Of a DNA stretch of 11,518 bases, positions 1 through 5,175 are shown piece after piece (positions within the stretch are counted from its first letter, which is position 1; each line of letters begins with the position of its first letter). Position numbers and translations under genes: made by a program. Where the stretch lies: NCBI GenBank assembly GCA_018060305.1, contig JAGOWF010000066.1, forward strand, positions 1-11,518. Direction: 5' to 3'. The notes under the pieces are model-generated. The model was not told the DNA's origin and ran no database searches. It was given only the letters and a program-made list of their open reading frames with translations. This DNA is from Pyrinomonadaceae bacterium (lineage in GTDB: Bacteria > Acidobacteriota > Blastocatellia > Pyrinomonadales > Pyrinomonadaceae).

Positions 1-1
1 A

Positions 2-424
2 TCGTTTGACGGTGAAACGGGCTGCTTTTGCCAGTATTCAGCGGTTAGGGCAAATTCTATCTTCAGAAAACTTGAGGAAAAGGGTGAGACGGTCGAGGAA
101 TGCCGCTCCCGACTGTCAGACATGGCGCCAGTGGCGAATGTGCTGGCTTCCGAGGCGGGCGGTGAAATATGGTCGATGGCGGTAACCGCATCGCGGCTCG
201 CCGAGACCGTCGAGCAGGCCGCGCACGCCAACGAGCCCGCGATACTTGCGAAATACACGTTCAATCTCGCAAAGGCATTCAACCTCTTCTATCACAACCA
301 CAAGATCATCGCCGAGACCGACGATGTGAAACGAGCGGTTCTCGTAGTTGTCGCCGACTGCGCGCGCCGGTCGCTTACGGCAGCCCTGGGGACACTCGGC
401 ATCGAGGTTCCGGCACGAATGTAG
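2..424 (+). CDS. argS: Arginyl-tRNA synthetase, C-terminal part (5' truncated by window)
   Basis: Frame 2 is open from the first base to the TAG at 422-424 and gives 140 residues. It begins with SFDGETGCFCQYSAVRANSI, matching the conserved ArgS stretch FDGxTGxxxQYxxxR near the end of the catalytic domain. The rest is the helical DALR anticodon-binding domain, recognisable from LAETVEQAAHANEPAILAKY and FNLAKAFNLFYHNHKI. The enzyme charges tRNA-Arg with arginine in the cytoplasm and is normally essential. GCFCQY stands where many family members have GPYxQY, a small variation. The ATG at 122 lies inside the domain and is not the true start; the gene begins before the window. No terminator is visible before the next gene, 67 bases downstream on the same strand. 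Confidence 0.93.
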   Translation, partial: SFDGETGCFCQYSAVRANSIFRKLEEKGETVEECRSRLSDMAPVANVLASEAGGEIWSMAVTASRLAETVEQAAHANEPAILAKYTFNLAKAFNLFYHNHKIIAETDDVKRAVLVVVADCARRSLTAALGTLGIEVPARM

Positions 425-491
425 GACTTGCAGACAATCGCGTCAGCATTTATTTTGGTAAGTTTGCTAAGATTAGCGGTATAGGTCATTT

Positions 492-1517
492 ATGCTCATC
501 GTGATGAGGCCCGATGCGACGGCCGAGCAAATAGAAAACGTCCTGAGAGCGGTCAGATCGCGCGGCTACGAAGGGCATATGGTCGCCGGACGGCGGCAAA
601 CTTCGATCGGCGTGACCGGCAACAATGGATCGATCGATCCCGGAAGCTTCGAGAACATTTCCGGTGTCGCTGAAGCGATCAGGATCACGCAGCCTCACAG
701 GCTCACGGTCAAGAACGGCCGCGACACGGCAATAGTACGTATCGGAAGCTCATCGATCGGCGGCGGCAAACTCGCGATGATTGCCGGTCCATGCGCCCTT
801 GAGGACCGAGAACAAGTCTTTGCGACCGCCGAGGTCGTCGCGTCAAGCGGAGCTAAGTTCTTCCGCGGAGGGGCTTTCAAGCCGCGCACGTCGCCTTATG
901 CGTTTCAAGGACTAGGCGTCGATGGTCTCAAAATGCTCACTGAGGTGCGTGATCGGTTCGGCCTGAACATTATTACTGAGGCGATGGACGAGCAGGGCGT
1001 TGATGCCGTTTCCGAATACGCCGACTGCATCCAGATCGGGGCGCGAAATATGCAGAATTTCTCGCTGCTCAAGTATGCCGGACGTTCAGGCAAGCCCGTC
1101 CTTCTCAAGCGCGGCCTTTCGGCGACGCTCGACGAACTTTTGCTCGCAGCCGAGTACTTAATGGCTGAGGGCAATGAGAACGTCGTTCTCTGCGAACGCG
1201 GCATCCGGACCTTTGCCGGCCACGCCCGCAACACGCTTGACCTCTCGATCGTCCCGGCCGTCAAACGCATCTCACACCTGCCGATAATCGTCGATCCCTC
1301 GCACGGGACGGGCCATAACTATCTCGTCGCACCCATGTCCCGCGCCGCCGTCGCCGCCGGTGCCGATGGCCTTATAATCGAGGTCCATCCCCACCCGGAG
1401 AAAGCCCTATGCGACGGCGCTCAGGCATTAACGCTCGCGCAGTATTCCGAATTGGCTGGGGAACTTACCAGAATTCACGAAGCCGTTGCCAATACCGTAG
1501 CAGCGGCGGTCGTCTGA
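492..1517 (+). CDS. aroF: 3-deoxy-7-phosphoheptulonate (DAHP) synthase, type I-beta, with ferredoxin-like regulatory domain
   Basis: Condenses phosphoenolpyruvate and erythrose 4-phosphate to DAHP, the entry to the shikimate pathway for aromatic amino acids. The 341 residues are close to the length of the Thermotoga maritima type. Residues 1-70 (MLIVMRPDATAEQIENVL...) form the ferredoxin-like domain that in this subfamily senses Tyr/Phe. From about residue 92 comes the TIM barrel. It holds AGPCALE (Cys101), GGAFKPRTSPYAFQGLG (Lys130), VDPSHGTGH (His271), IIEVHPHPEKALCDGAQAL (Glu297, Asp308). Cys101, His271, Glu297 and Asp308 are the expected metal ligands. The start is ATG 492, with a weak AGGT (483-486) five bases upstream. 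The symbol could equally be aroG or aroA(G); allosteric control by Tyr/Phe is inferred from family knowledge only. Confidence 0.95.
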   Translation: MLIVMRPDATAEQIENVLRAVRSRGYEGHMVAGRRQTSIGVTGNNGSIDPGSFENISGVAEAIRITQPHRLTVKNGRDTAIVRIGSSSIGGGKLAMIAGPCALEDREQVFATAEVVASSGAKFFRGGAFKPRTSPYAFQGLGVDGLKMLTEVRDRFGLNIITEAMDEQGVDAVSEYADCIQIGARNMQNFSLLKYAGRSGKPVLLKRGLSATLDELLLAAEYLMAEGNENVVLCERGIRTFAGHARNTLDLSIVPAVKRISHLPIIVDPSHGTGHNYLVAPMSRAAVAAGADGLIIEVHPHPEKALCDGAQALTLAQYSELAGELTRIHEAVANTVAAAVV

Positions 1518-1533
1518 TCTTGGAAAATCTTTC

Positions 1534-1561
1534 TTGACTCCCGTATGAACGTTGTTATAAC
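1534..1561 (+). promoter_or_regulatory. Strong sigma70-type promoter of the antitoxin/toxin operon
   Basis: TTGACT at 1534-1539 and TATAAC at 1556-1561 are separated by 16 bases; each matches the consensus at five of six positions. Transcription would be expected to start around 1567-1569. The GTG start codon is at 1571, which leaves almost no 5' leader. Confidence 0.7.
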
Positions 1562-1570
1562 CTCGTAATC

Positions 1571-1798
1571 GTGAAGAAGAACCTCACTGTCATCGGTAAT
1601 AGCTTGGGAGTTATCATCGAGAAACCTATTCTGGATATCCTCGGATTTTCTAAAGAAACAGCGCTCGAAATGACGACCGACGGCCAAAGGCTGGTCATCG
1701 AACGTGCCGACCCCGCCGAGCGGAGCGAACACATTCGCACGCTTACGCGAAAGGTCATCAAATCGCATGAAAAGACCTTTCATAAACTCGCTGAATGA
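1571..1798 (+). CDS. AbrB/MazE-type antitoxin of a Doc-family toxin-antitoxin pair
   Basis: A 75-residue protein with an N-terminal swapped-hairpin AbrB domain: KKNLTVIGNSLGVIIEKPIL, then ILGFSKETALEMTTDGQRLVIERA. A short helical tail (about 50-75) is the usual toxin-binding part. In such systems the antitoxin neutralises the toxin and represses its own promoter. GTG at 1571 is the only possible start: an in-frame TGA lies at 1535-1537 and no start codon falls between. There is no Shine-Dalgarno sequence, and the -10 box ends nine bases upstream, so the mRNA is probably leaderless. The TGA stop overlaps the toxin's ATG as ATGA (1795-1798), an arrangement typical of coupled TA genes. The protein appears intact although its partner is broken. 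Confidence 0.88.
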   Translation: MKKNLTVIGNSLGVIIEKPILDILGFSKETALEMTTDGQRLVIERADPAERSEHIRTLTRKVIKSHEKTFHKLAE

Positions 1799-2186
1799 TT
1801 GAGCCGAAATTCCTCTCAATCGATGACATCTTTATAATCCACTAGGAACAGCTCGAAGCTTTTGGCGGCCTTCACGGCATTCGCGATCAGGGTTTACTTG
1901 AATCGGCGGTCATGACTCCGCAAGCGAGCTTTGGCGGTGAATACCTGCATATATTCCCGTTTGAAATGGCAGCGGCATAGCGTTTCATATCGCGGAAAAT
2001 CAACCGTTCCTTGATGGCAACAAGCGAACGGCATTGTCTGCGGCGATGGTGTTTCTCCAAGACCATGGCTATGAGTTCGCGATCGAAGACGATCTGACGA
2101 TGTATCGTGCGATGATCGCGGTCAGTGAAAAGTCGCTGGACAAGTACGGACTCGCAGAACTCCTGGACGAACTCGTTACGAAATAG
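1795..2186 (+). pseudogene. doc: Doc/Fic-family death-on-curing toxin, inactivated by a nonsense codon and a frameshift
   Basis: Read from ATG 1795 the frame gives MIEPKFLSIDDIFIIH, stops at TAG 1843-1845, then continues EQLEAFGGLHGIRDQGLLES...GGEYLHIFPFEMAAA to a second TAG at 1978-1980. Omitting one reading-frame base there (sequence TAGCG where TAC/TAT-GCG is expected) restores AFHIAENQPFLDGNKRTALS...LTMYRAMIAVSEKSLDKYGLAELLDELVTK, ending at TAG 2184-2186. The restored protein is about 130 residues, the normal Doc length. It contains the Fic core PFLDGNKR, with Gln where the classical motif has the catalytic His (QPFLDGNKR versus HxFxxGNKR). Doc proteins phosphorylate EF-Tu and halt translation. 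The two lesions suggest decay in place next to an intact antitoxin. Assembly error could explain one lesion, less easily both. Confidence 0.85.
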
Positions 2187-2232
2187 AAAAACCCGCCCGT
2201 GTTCCCGAGACACAGGGCGGGTCTTCTTTTCT
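2187..2232. terminator. Bidirectional rho-independent terminator
   Basis: ACCCGCCC (2191-2198) pairs perfectly with GGGCGGGT (2215-2222). GTGT (2199-2202) pairs with ACAC (2210-2213) across a one-base bulge. A T-rich tail follows on the plus strand (CTTCTTTTC) and a run of A precedes it (a T tract on the minus strand). It sits one base after the toxin pseudogene and before the end of the convergent membrane-protein gene, so it can serve both. Confidence 0.85.
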
Positions 2233-2252
2233 ATCGCCTCGGCGGCTTTTGC

Positions 2253-2642
2253 CTATTTCGCCGGGCGAAGCCTTAACAGACCGTAGAACTGAACATAACA
2301 ACTGATCATCGCGGTCAGTATCAGGAACGTCATCGGCATGAACCGCAGTGACGCGGGCAAACCCGCGTCGATCCCGACGGTCAGGGATGCGCCGAAAGCG
2401 AGCCCCAAGGCCATTACGCCGGTCCGGGCCATCAGCCAATTAAAGAATGCCGGCTGCCGAGTGTTTGACGGCAAAAAGTACGGCAGCACGACGATCATTG
2501 CCATCGTGATCGCCATCAGAATGCCGTCAAGCGTCAACACGCGGATCGCACGGCCGTATTCTAGTGCCAAAAAGAACAGCACAACCGCCGTATCGATCCC
2601 AAACAACCAGCTAAAACGTCTATCGTCTTGTGTATGTGTCAT
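2253..2642 (-). CDS. Four-helix integral membrane protein of unknown function
   Basis: A 129-residue hydrophobic protein not recognised as any named family. Four probable membrane segments can be read at about residues 11-29 (SWLFGIDTAVVLFFLALEY), 37-58, 68-90 and 100-123, with short charged ends (MTHTQDDRRF at the N-terminus, RLRPAK at the C-terminus). No signal peptide, metal motif or enzymatic signature is visible. ATG at 2640-2642 has only a weak purine stretch (GAGA) upstream. The gene starts 48 bases after the stop of the Xre-type regulator on the same strand and no terminator lies between them, so they are probably co-transcribed. A regulator paired with a small membrane protein could point to signalling or protection, but the sequence does not show which. 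Confidence 0.72.
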   Translation of the reverse strand: MTHTQDDRRFSWLFGIDTAVVLFFLALEYGRAIRVLTLDGILMAITMAMIVVLPYFLPSNTRQPAFFNWLMARTGVMALGLAFGASLTVGIDAGLPASLRFMPMTFLILTAMISCYVQFYGLLRLRPAK

Positions 2643-2690
2643 TGTTTTTTCTCGTGTGTAGATTTTTCGTTTCCGATCGCTCGGTCATGG

Positions 2691-3092
2691 TTACTTTCTT
2701 GCCTTGCCCGTCTTGCTGAACTGCTTGTAAGCGACACGGAATAATTCCGACAGCGCTTCCGCGGTTTCCGGGGCGAGGTTCTTATCAGCACGAAGGTGGG
2801 CCGAGATGATCTCGGTCGTCGGTTCATGCGGATAATAGATCACCGGTTCGACACCGTCGGTCGAGTGCTTCATCAGCCTGTCGACCGGCATGTTGAGCCA
2901 GCGTGTGATACGGGCGATATTATCGGTATCGGGACGGCCCGTCCCATTCTCGATACGCGAAAGGGTTGATGCCGATACGACAATGACATCGGCGACGTCG
3001 CGAAGACTCATCTTCAATTCCTCGCGGCGACGCTTGATTGCCTTGCCGAGATCGGCGGTGTTGATCAAACTTTCATAACTGCTGTCTGCCAT
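2691..3092 (-). CDS. Xre-family helix-turn-helix transcriptional regulator
   Basis: A 133-residue protein with an N-terminal Cro/C1-type DNA-binding domain at about residues 15-72: LGKAIKRRREELKMSLRDVA, then the recognition-helix region SASTLSRIENGTGRPD and LNMPVDRLM. The C-terminal part (about 83-126, VIYYPHEPTTEIISAHLRAD, then APETAEALSELFRVAYKQF) is a helical tail that may mediate dimerisation. Such regulators often accompany ImmA/IrrE peptidases; none is seen here. The start is ATG 3092 with a strong AGGAGG (complement of 3098-3103) five bases upstream. A minus-strand promoter lies at 3150-3178 and its -35 box contains one of four TGCAA half-sites, so autoregulation is plausible. It is divergent from the Rad52-like gene and upstream of the membrane-protein gene. 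Confidence 0.88.
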   Translation of the reverse strand: MADSSYESLINTADLGKAIKRRREELKMSLRDVADVIVVSASTLSRIENGTGRPDTDNIARITRWLNMPVDRLMKHSTDGVEPVIYYPHEPTTEIISAHLRADKNLAPETAEALSELFRVAYKQFSKTGKARK

Positions 3093-3149
3093 AGTTTCCT
3101 CCTGGTGTTTCCTAGAGTATCACGGATGCTTTTTCGCATTCACGAATAA

Positions 3150-3178
3150 AACATAACACATCATTTTTCTGAATGCAA
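3150..3178 (-). promoter_or_regulatory. Promoter of the Xre regulator and membrane-protein operon
   Basis: On the minus strand TTGCAT (complement of 3173-3178) and TATGTT (complement of 3150-3155) are 17 bases apart, a good sigma70 spacing. This leaves a leader of about 50 bases to ATG 3092. Confidence 0.6.
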
Positions 3179-3238
3179 CATAAAATTCATGCTTGCAACG
3201 AAAATATTTTTCTGTTACTCTGTTGCACAGATGCAAGC
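3174..3238. promoter_or_regulatory. Cluster of four TGCAA-type half-sites, candidate operator for the Xre regulator
   Basis: TGCAACA (3174-3180) is the exact inverse of TGTTGCA (3221-3227), and GCTTGCA (3191-3197) is the exact inverse of TGCAAGC (3232-3238). The two pairs interleave at 47 and 41 bp spacing. The first half-site overlaps the -35 box of the Xre promoter, and the last lies 13 bases before the -35 box of the divergent Rad52-like gene. That position suits co-regulation of both directions. The binding protein is inferred. Confidence 0.45.
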
Positions 3239-3250
3239 GAAAGGCATCTT

Positions 3251-3280
3251 TTGACAAGTAAAAAGCTGAGTCGCGATAAA
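3251..3280 (+). promoter_or_regulatory. Promoter of the Rad52-like gene
   Basis: A perfect -35 box TTGACA (3251-3256) is followed after 18 bases by GATAAA (3275-3280), four of six matches to the -10 consensus. The predicted leader is about 115 bases. The intergenic stretch 3093-3402 otherwise holds the Xre promoter and the TGCAA half-sites; no further gene is seen in it. Confidence 0.55.
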
Positions 3281-3402
3281 GTCTGAAGCGCGGCGAACAG
3301 CGGCTGCTCAATATCATCTCTTCGGGAAACTTTCAGACAGCCCGAAAAAGTAATGGTGATAGGGATCGGCCGAGTAACCACAACGAAGGAGAACACAAAA
3401 CA

Positions 3403-4098
3403 ATGAAACGCAACACGAACGAAACCACCACCACAGAAGCAACCGAGATCACGAACAATGTTCTCGACTTTTCGAGCACGCTCAAGGAGCTTCGCAAAAC
3501 GGTCGATCCTAACCTGATCCGCCAACGTGCCGGACGCCGCGACCGCAATGGTAACGTCCACATGGTCGAGTACGTCGAATGGCACACCGTTGCCGACATC
3601 CTCGACGAGACGGCTCCGAATTGGGGCCACACGGTCAAGGACATTCGCTCTATTGGCGAGATCATCACGGTCACCGTCGCCATCACGATAGACGGAGTGA
3701 CGCGTGAGGGCCTGGGCACCGGCAAGGCATTCAGCGAGACAGGCATCAAAAAGGCCGAGCATGACGCGCTAAAGCGGGCGGCTGTGAAATTCGGCATCGC
3801 ACGCGAACTGTATAAAAAGGAGTTCGACTCGATCGAACAGATCGAAGAGCCGCATGCGGTGGAGCCGCGTCCTGTGACCAACGACCCGATCGCAAAGAGC
3901 CTCGGTGACATGGTGACGGCCAAGCAACTCGGCATGATCCGCGCGATCGGCCGCGAATCAAAGATCGACGTTGACGCCGAGTGTGCCACGGCAATGCACT
4001 GCGCGGTCGAGGAACTTTCCAAGCGTGCCGCTTCGGACTTGATCGCGCGGCTGCAAGAAATGCAGCGTAACGTGACGCCGATGCGCCGAGCCGGCTAA
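3403..4098 (+). CDS. Rad52/Rad22-family single-strand DNA annealing protein
   Basis: A 231-residue protein. Residues about 23-140 match the Rad52 annealing domain: LRKTVDPNLIRQRAGRRDRN, HMVEYVEWHTVADILDETAP, and the hallmark EGLGTGKAFSETGIKKAEHD running into ALKRAAVKFGIARELYKKE. Members form rings on single-stranded DNA and anneal complementary strands in recombination and phage or plasmid repair. After an acidic linker (about 141-168), residues 168-220 (MVTAKQLGMIRAIGRESKID...LSKRAASDLIARLQEM) form a small helical module seen at the C-terminus of other phage and plasmid DNA proteins. Start ATG 3403 has AAGGAG at 3386-3391, 11 bases upstream. No nuclease, SSB or recombinase lies next to it. 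Its divergent Xre regulator suggests controlled expression and perhaps an origin in a mobile element. Confidence 0.85.
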   Translation: MKRNTNETTTTEATEITNNVLDFSSTLKELRKTVDPNLIRQRAGRRDRNGNVHMVEYVEWHTVADILDETAPNWGHTVKDIRSIGEIITVTVAITIDGVTREGLGTGKAFSETGIKKAEHDALKRAAVKFGIARELYKKEFDSIEQIEEPHAVEPRPVTNDPIAKSLGDMVTAKQLGMIRAIGRESKIDVDAECATAMHCAVEELSKRAASDLIARLQEMQRNVTPMRRAG

Positions 4099-4123
4099 GG
4101 CAGAGAAGCCGCTTGAGAGTTTT

Positions 4124-4187
4124 GGTTCGCGGCCCGGTAATCCTGCCTAATGCACCGGCTCCCACACCGCGATCCAGAACCTTTTTT
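4124..4187 (+). terminator. Possible terminator after the Rad52-like gene
   Basis: GGTTC (4124-4128) pairs with GAACC (4177-4181), which is followed directly by six T (4182-4187). Inner GCGG and CCGC segments could extend the stem with internal loops. The stem is interrupted, so this is a moderate candidate only. Confidence 0.4.
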
Positions 4188-4205
4188 GAACCAACGCATT
4201 GCGAA

Positions 4206-4234
4206 TTGCGTAAGACGAGTTAGTCGCAGACAAT
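4206..4234 (+). promoter_or_regulatory. Possible promoter of the VOC gene pair
   Basis: TTGCGT (4206-4211) and GACAAT (4229-4234) lie 17 bases apart and about 36 bases before the ATG. The -35 keeps TTG and the -10 matches four of six positions. A strong AGGAGG ribosome site follows at 4256-4261. Confidence 0.4.
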
Positions 4235-4269
4235 TCAAAATAACACTTTCTTTTTAGGAGGAGAAACCT

Positions 4270-4707
4270 ATGTCAGAAGCAACCGCAGCAGAAGGTTACG
4301 CGGGCCCGGGTCACGGCAGTTTTTGCTGGACCGAGATCGCGACAGCCGACGCTAAGCAAGCTATGGGCTTTTACACGAACGTCTTCGGGTGGAAGTTCCA
4401 GACCAACGAAGCCATGACCGATGGCTTTCAGTATCACGAATACTCTACCGGCGGTGATTATCCGGCCGGCGGCTTGTATCAGATCAGCGCTGAATTCTTC
4501 CCTGAGGGAGCACCGCCGCCGCACTTTTTGACCTACATTATGGTCGATGACGTTGACGAGAATGCTCGGCAGGCGGCCGAGCTCGGAGCGACGATCGTCA
4601 AGGAACCATCGGATATTCCGGGCACCGGACGTTTCGCCGTGATCCAGGACCCGACGGGCGCAATATTCGCGACGTTTAAGATGGCTGAGGGAGGGCACAA
4701 TGGCTAA
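4270..4707 (+). CDS. VOC-superfamily (glyoxalase/bleomycin-resistance fold) protein, first of a pair
   Basis: A 145-residue single-domain VOC protein. The opening strand is GSFCWTEIATADAKQAMGFY, followed by TNVFGWKF, the repeat-half junction PHFLTYIMVDDVDENARQAA, and the closing strands GTGRFAVIQDPTGAIFATFK. This is the usual VOC signature, in which paired beta-alpha-beta-beta-beta units form a cavity for a metal or small ligand. The exact substrate cannot be read; relatives are labelled glyoxalase-like or CFP-30B-like and are mostly uncharacterised. The start is supported by AGGAGG (4256-4261) eight bases before ATG 4270. The stop lies inside the next gene (ATGGCTAA overlap, 8 bases), so the two are translationally coupled and may act as one two-domain unit. 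Confidence 0.85.
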   Translation: MSEATAAEGYAGPGHGSFCWTEIATADAKQAMGFYTNVFGWKFQTNEAMTDGFQYHEYSTGGDYPAGGLYQISAEFFPEGAPPPHFLTYIMVDDVDENARQAAELGATIVKEPSDIPGTGRFAVIQDPTGAIFATFKMAEGGHNG

Positions 4708-5095
4708 TTTCGATATTCCAAACGCCGGTGAGATATGCTGGCGCGAACTGAGGACCAAAGATCTGCCGGATGCGATGGATTTCTATTCGAAACTATTCGG
4801 CTGGGAATTGCCCCAAACGCAGATCTCGCCGATGGATTACAAAGAGATCGTCATCGGCGGCACGGCCTATGGCGGAATGATGGGCATGGAAGGCGAGGAT
4901 TGGGGCGGTGCTCCGTCACACTGGGCGACCTATATCGCCGTCGATAATGCCGATGAGACCGCGGCAAAGATCACCGAGAACGGGGGCAGCGTCCGCATGC
5001 CGCCCTTTGACGCCCCGGGCGTCGGCCGAATGGCCATGGTCGCCGACCCGTCAGGCGCCGACTTCGCGATCATCCAGTTCACGCAACCGGGATAA
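4700..5095 (+). CDS. VOC-superfamily protein, second of a pair
   Basis: A 131-residue single VOC domain: IPNAGEICWRELRTKDLPDA, FYSKLFGWELP, SHWATYIAVDNADETAAKI, PGVGRMAMVADPSGADFAII. It parallels its upstream neighbour segment by segment (CWRE for CWTE, SHWATYIAV for PHFLTYIMV, ADPSGADFAIIQF for QDPTGAIFATFK), so the pair probably arose by duplication. The start ATG 4700 overlaps the upstream gene by 8 bases, preceded by GAGGGAGGG. Many family members carry two such domains on one chain; here they are separate coupled chains. A long inverted repeat begins five bases after its stop and may end transcription. Substrate unknown. Confidence 0.85.
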   Translation: MANFDIPNAGEICWRELRTKDLPDAMDFYSKLFGWELPQTQISPMDYKEIVIGGTAYGGMMGMEGEDWGGAPSHWATYIAVDNADETAAKITENGGSVRMPPFDAPGVGRMAMVADPSGADFAIIQFTQPG

Positions 5096-5099
5096 GAGC

Positions 5100-5175
5100 A
5101 ACCACGAAAATACACGAAAGGACACGAAAAGAAGAGATTCTTCCTTTTGTGTCCTTTTCGTGTATTTTCGTGGTT
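5100..5175. repeat. Long imperfect inverted repeat made of tandem ACACGAAA-type units (copy 1)
   Basis: The left arm begins AACCACGAAAATACACGAAA (5100-5119) and continues GGACAC to 5125. The right arm (5149-5175) is its reverse complement with one extra base, and the pairing extends inward through about ten more bases to a very short loop. Each arm consists of degenerate tandem units of about ten bases (CACGAAAAT, ACACGAAAGG, ACACGAAAA). It sits between convergent genes and its right end covers two bases of the stop codon (TAA, complement of 5174-5176) of the minus-strand M16 gene. A terminator-like role for both genes is inferred. Confidence 0.85.

Noticed and set aside
428..456. Promoter for the DAHP synthase (TTGCAG, 17 bases, TATTTT)
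   Set aside because: The -35 matches only three of six positions and the gene may simply be read through from argS; too weak to annotate.
1843..1845. Stop-codon recoding (TAG read as an amino acid) in the Doc gene
   Set aside because: A second lesion downstream is a frameshift, so simple decay explains both. No recoding signal or unusual TAG usage is seen elsewhere in the window.
4099..4269. tRNA or small RNA gene between the Rad52-like and VOC genes
   Set aside because: No cloverleaf or T-loop GTTCRANYC motif is found; the paired segments fit an interrupted terminator better.
5100..5175. CRISPR array
   Set aside because: The units are only 9-11 bases, adjacent with no spacers, and arranged as an inverted hairpin.
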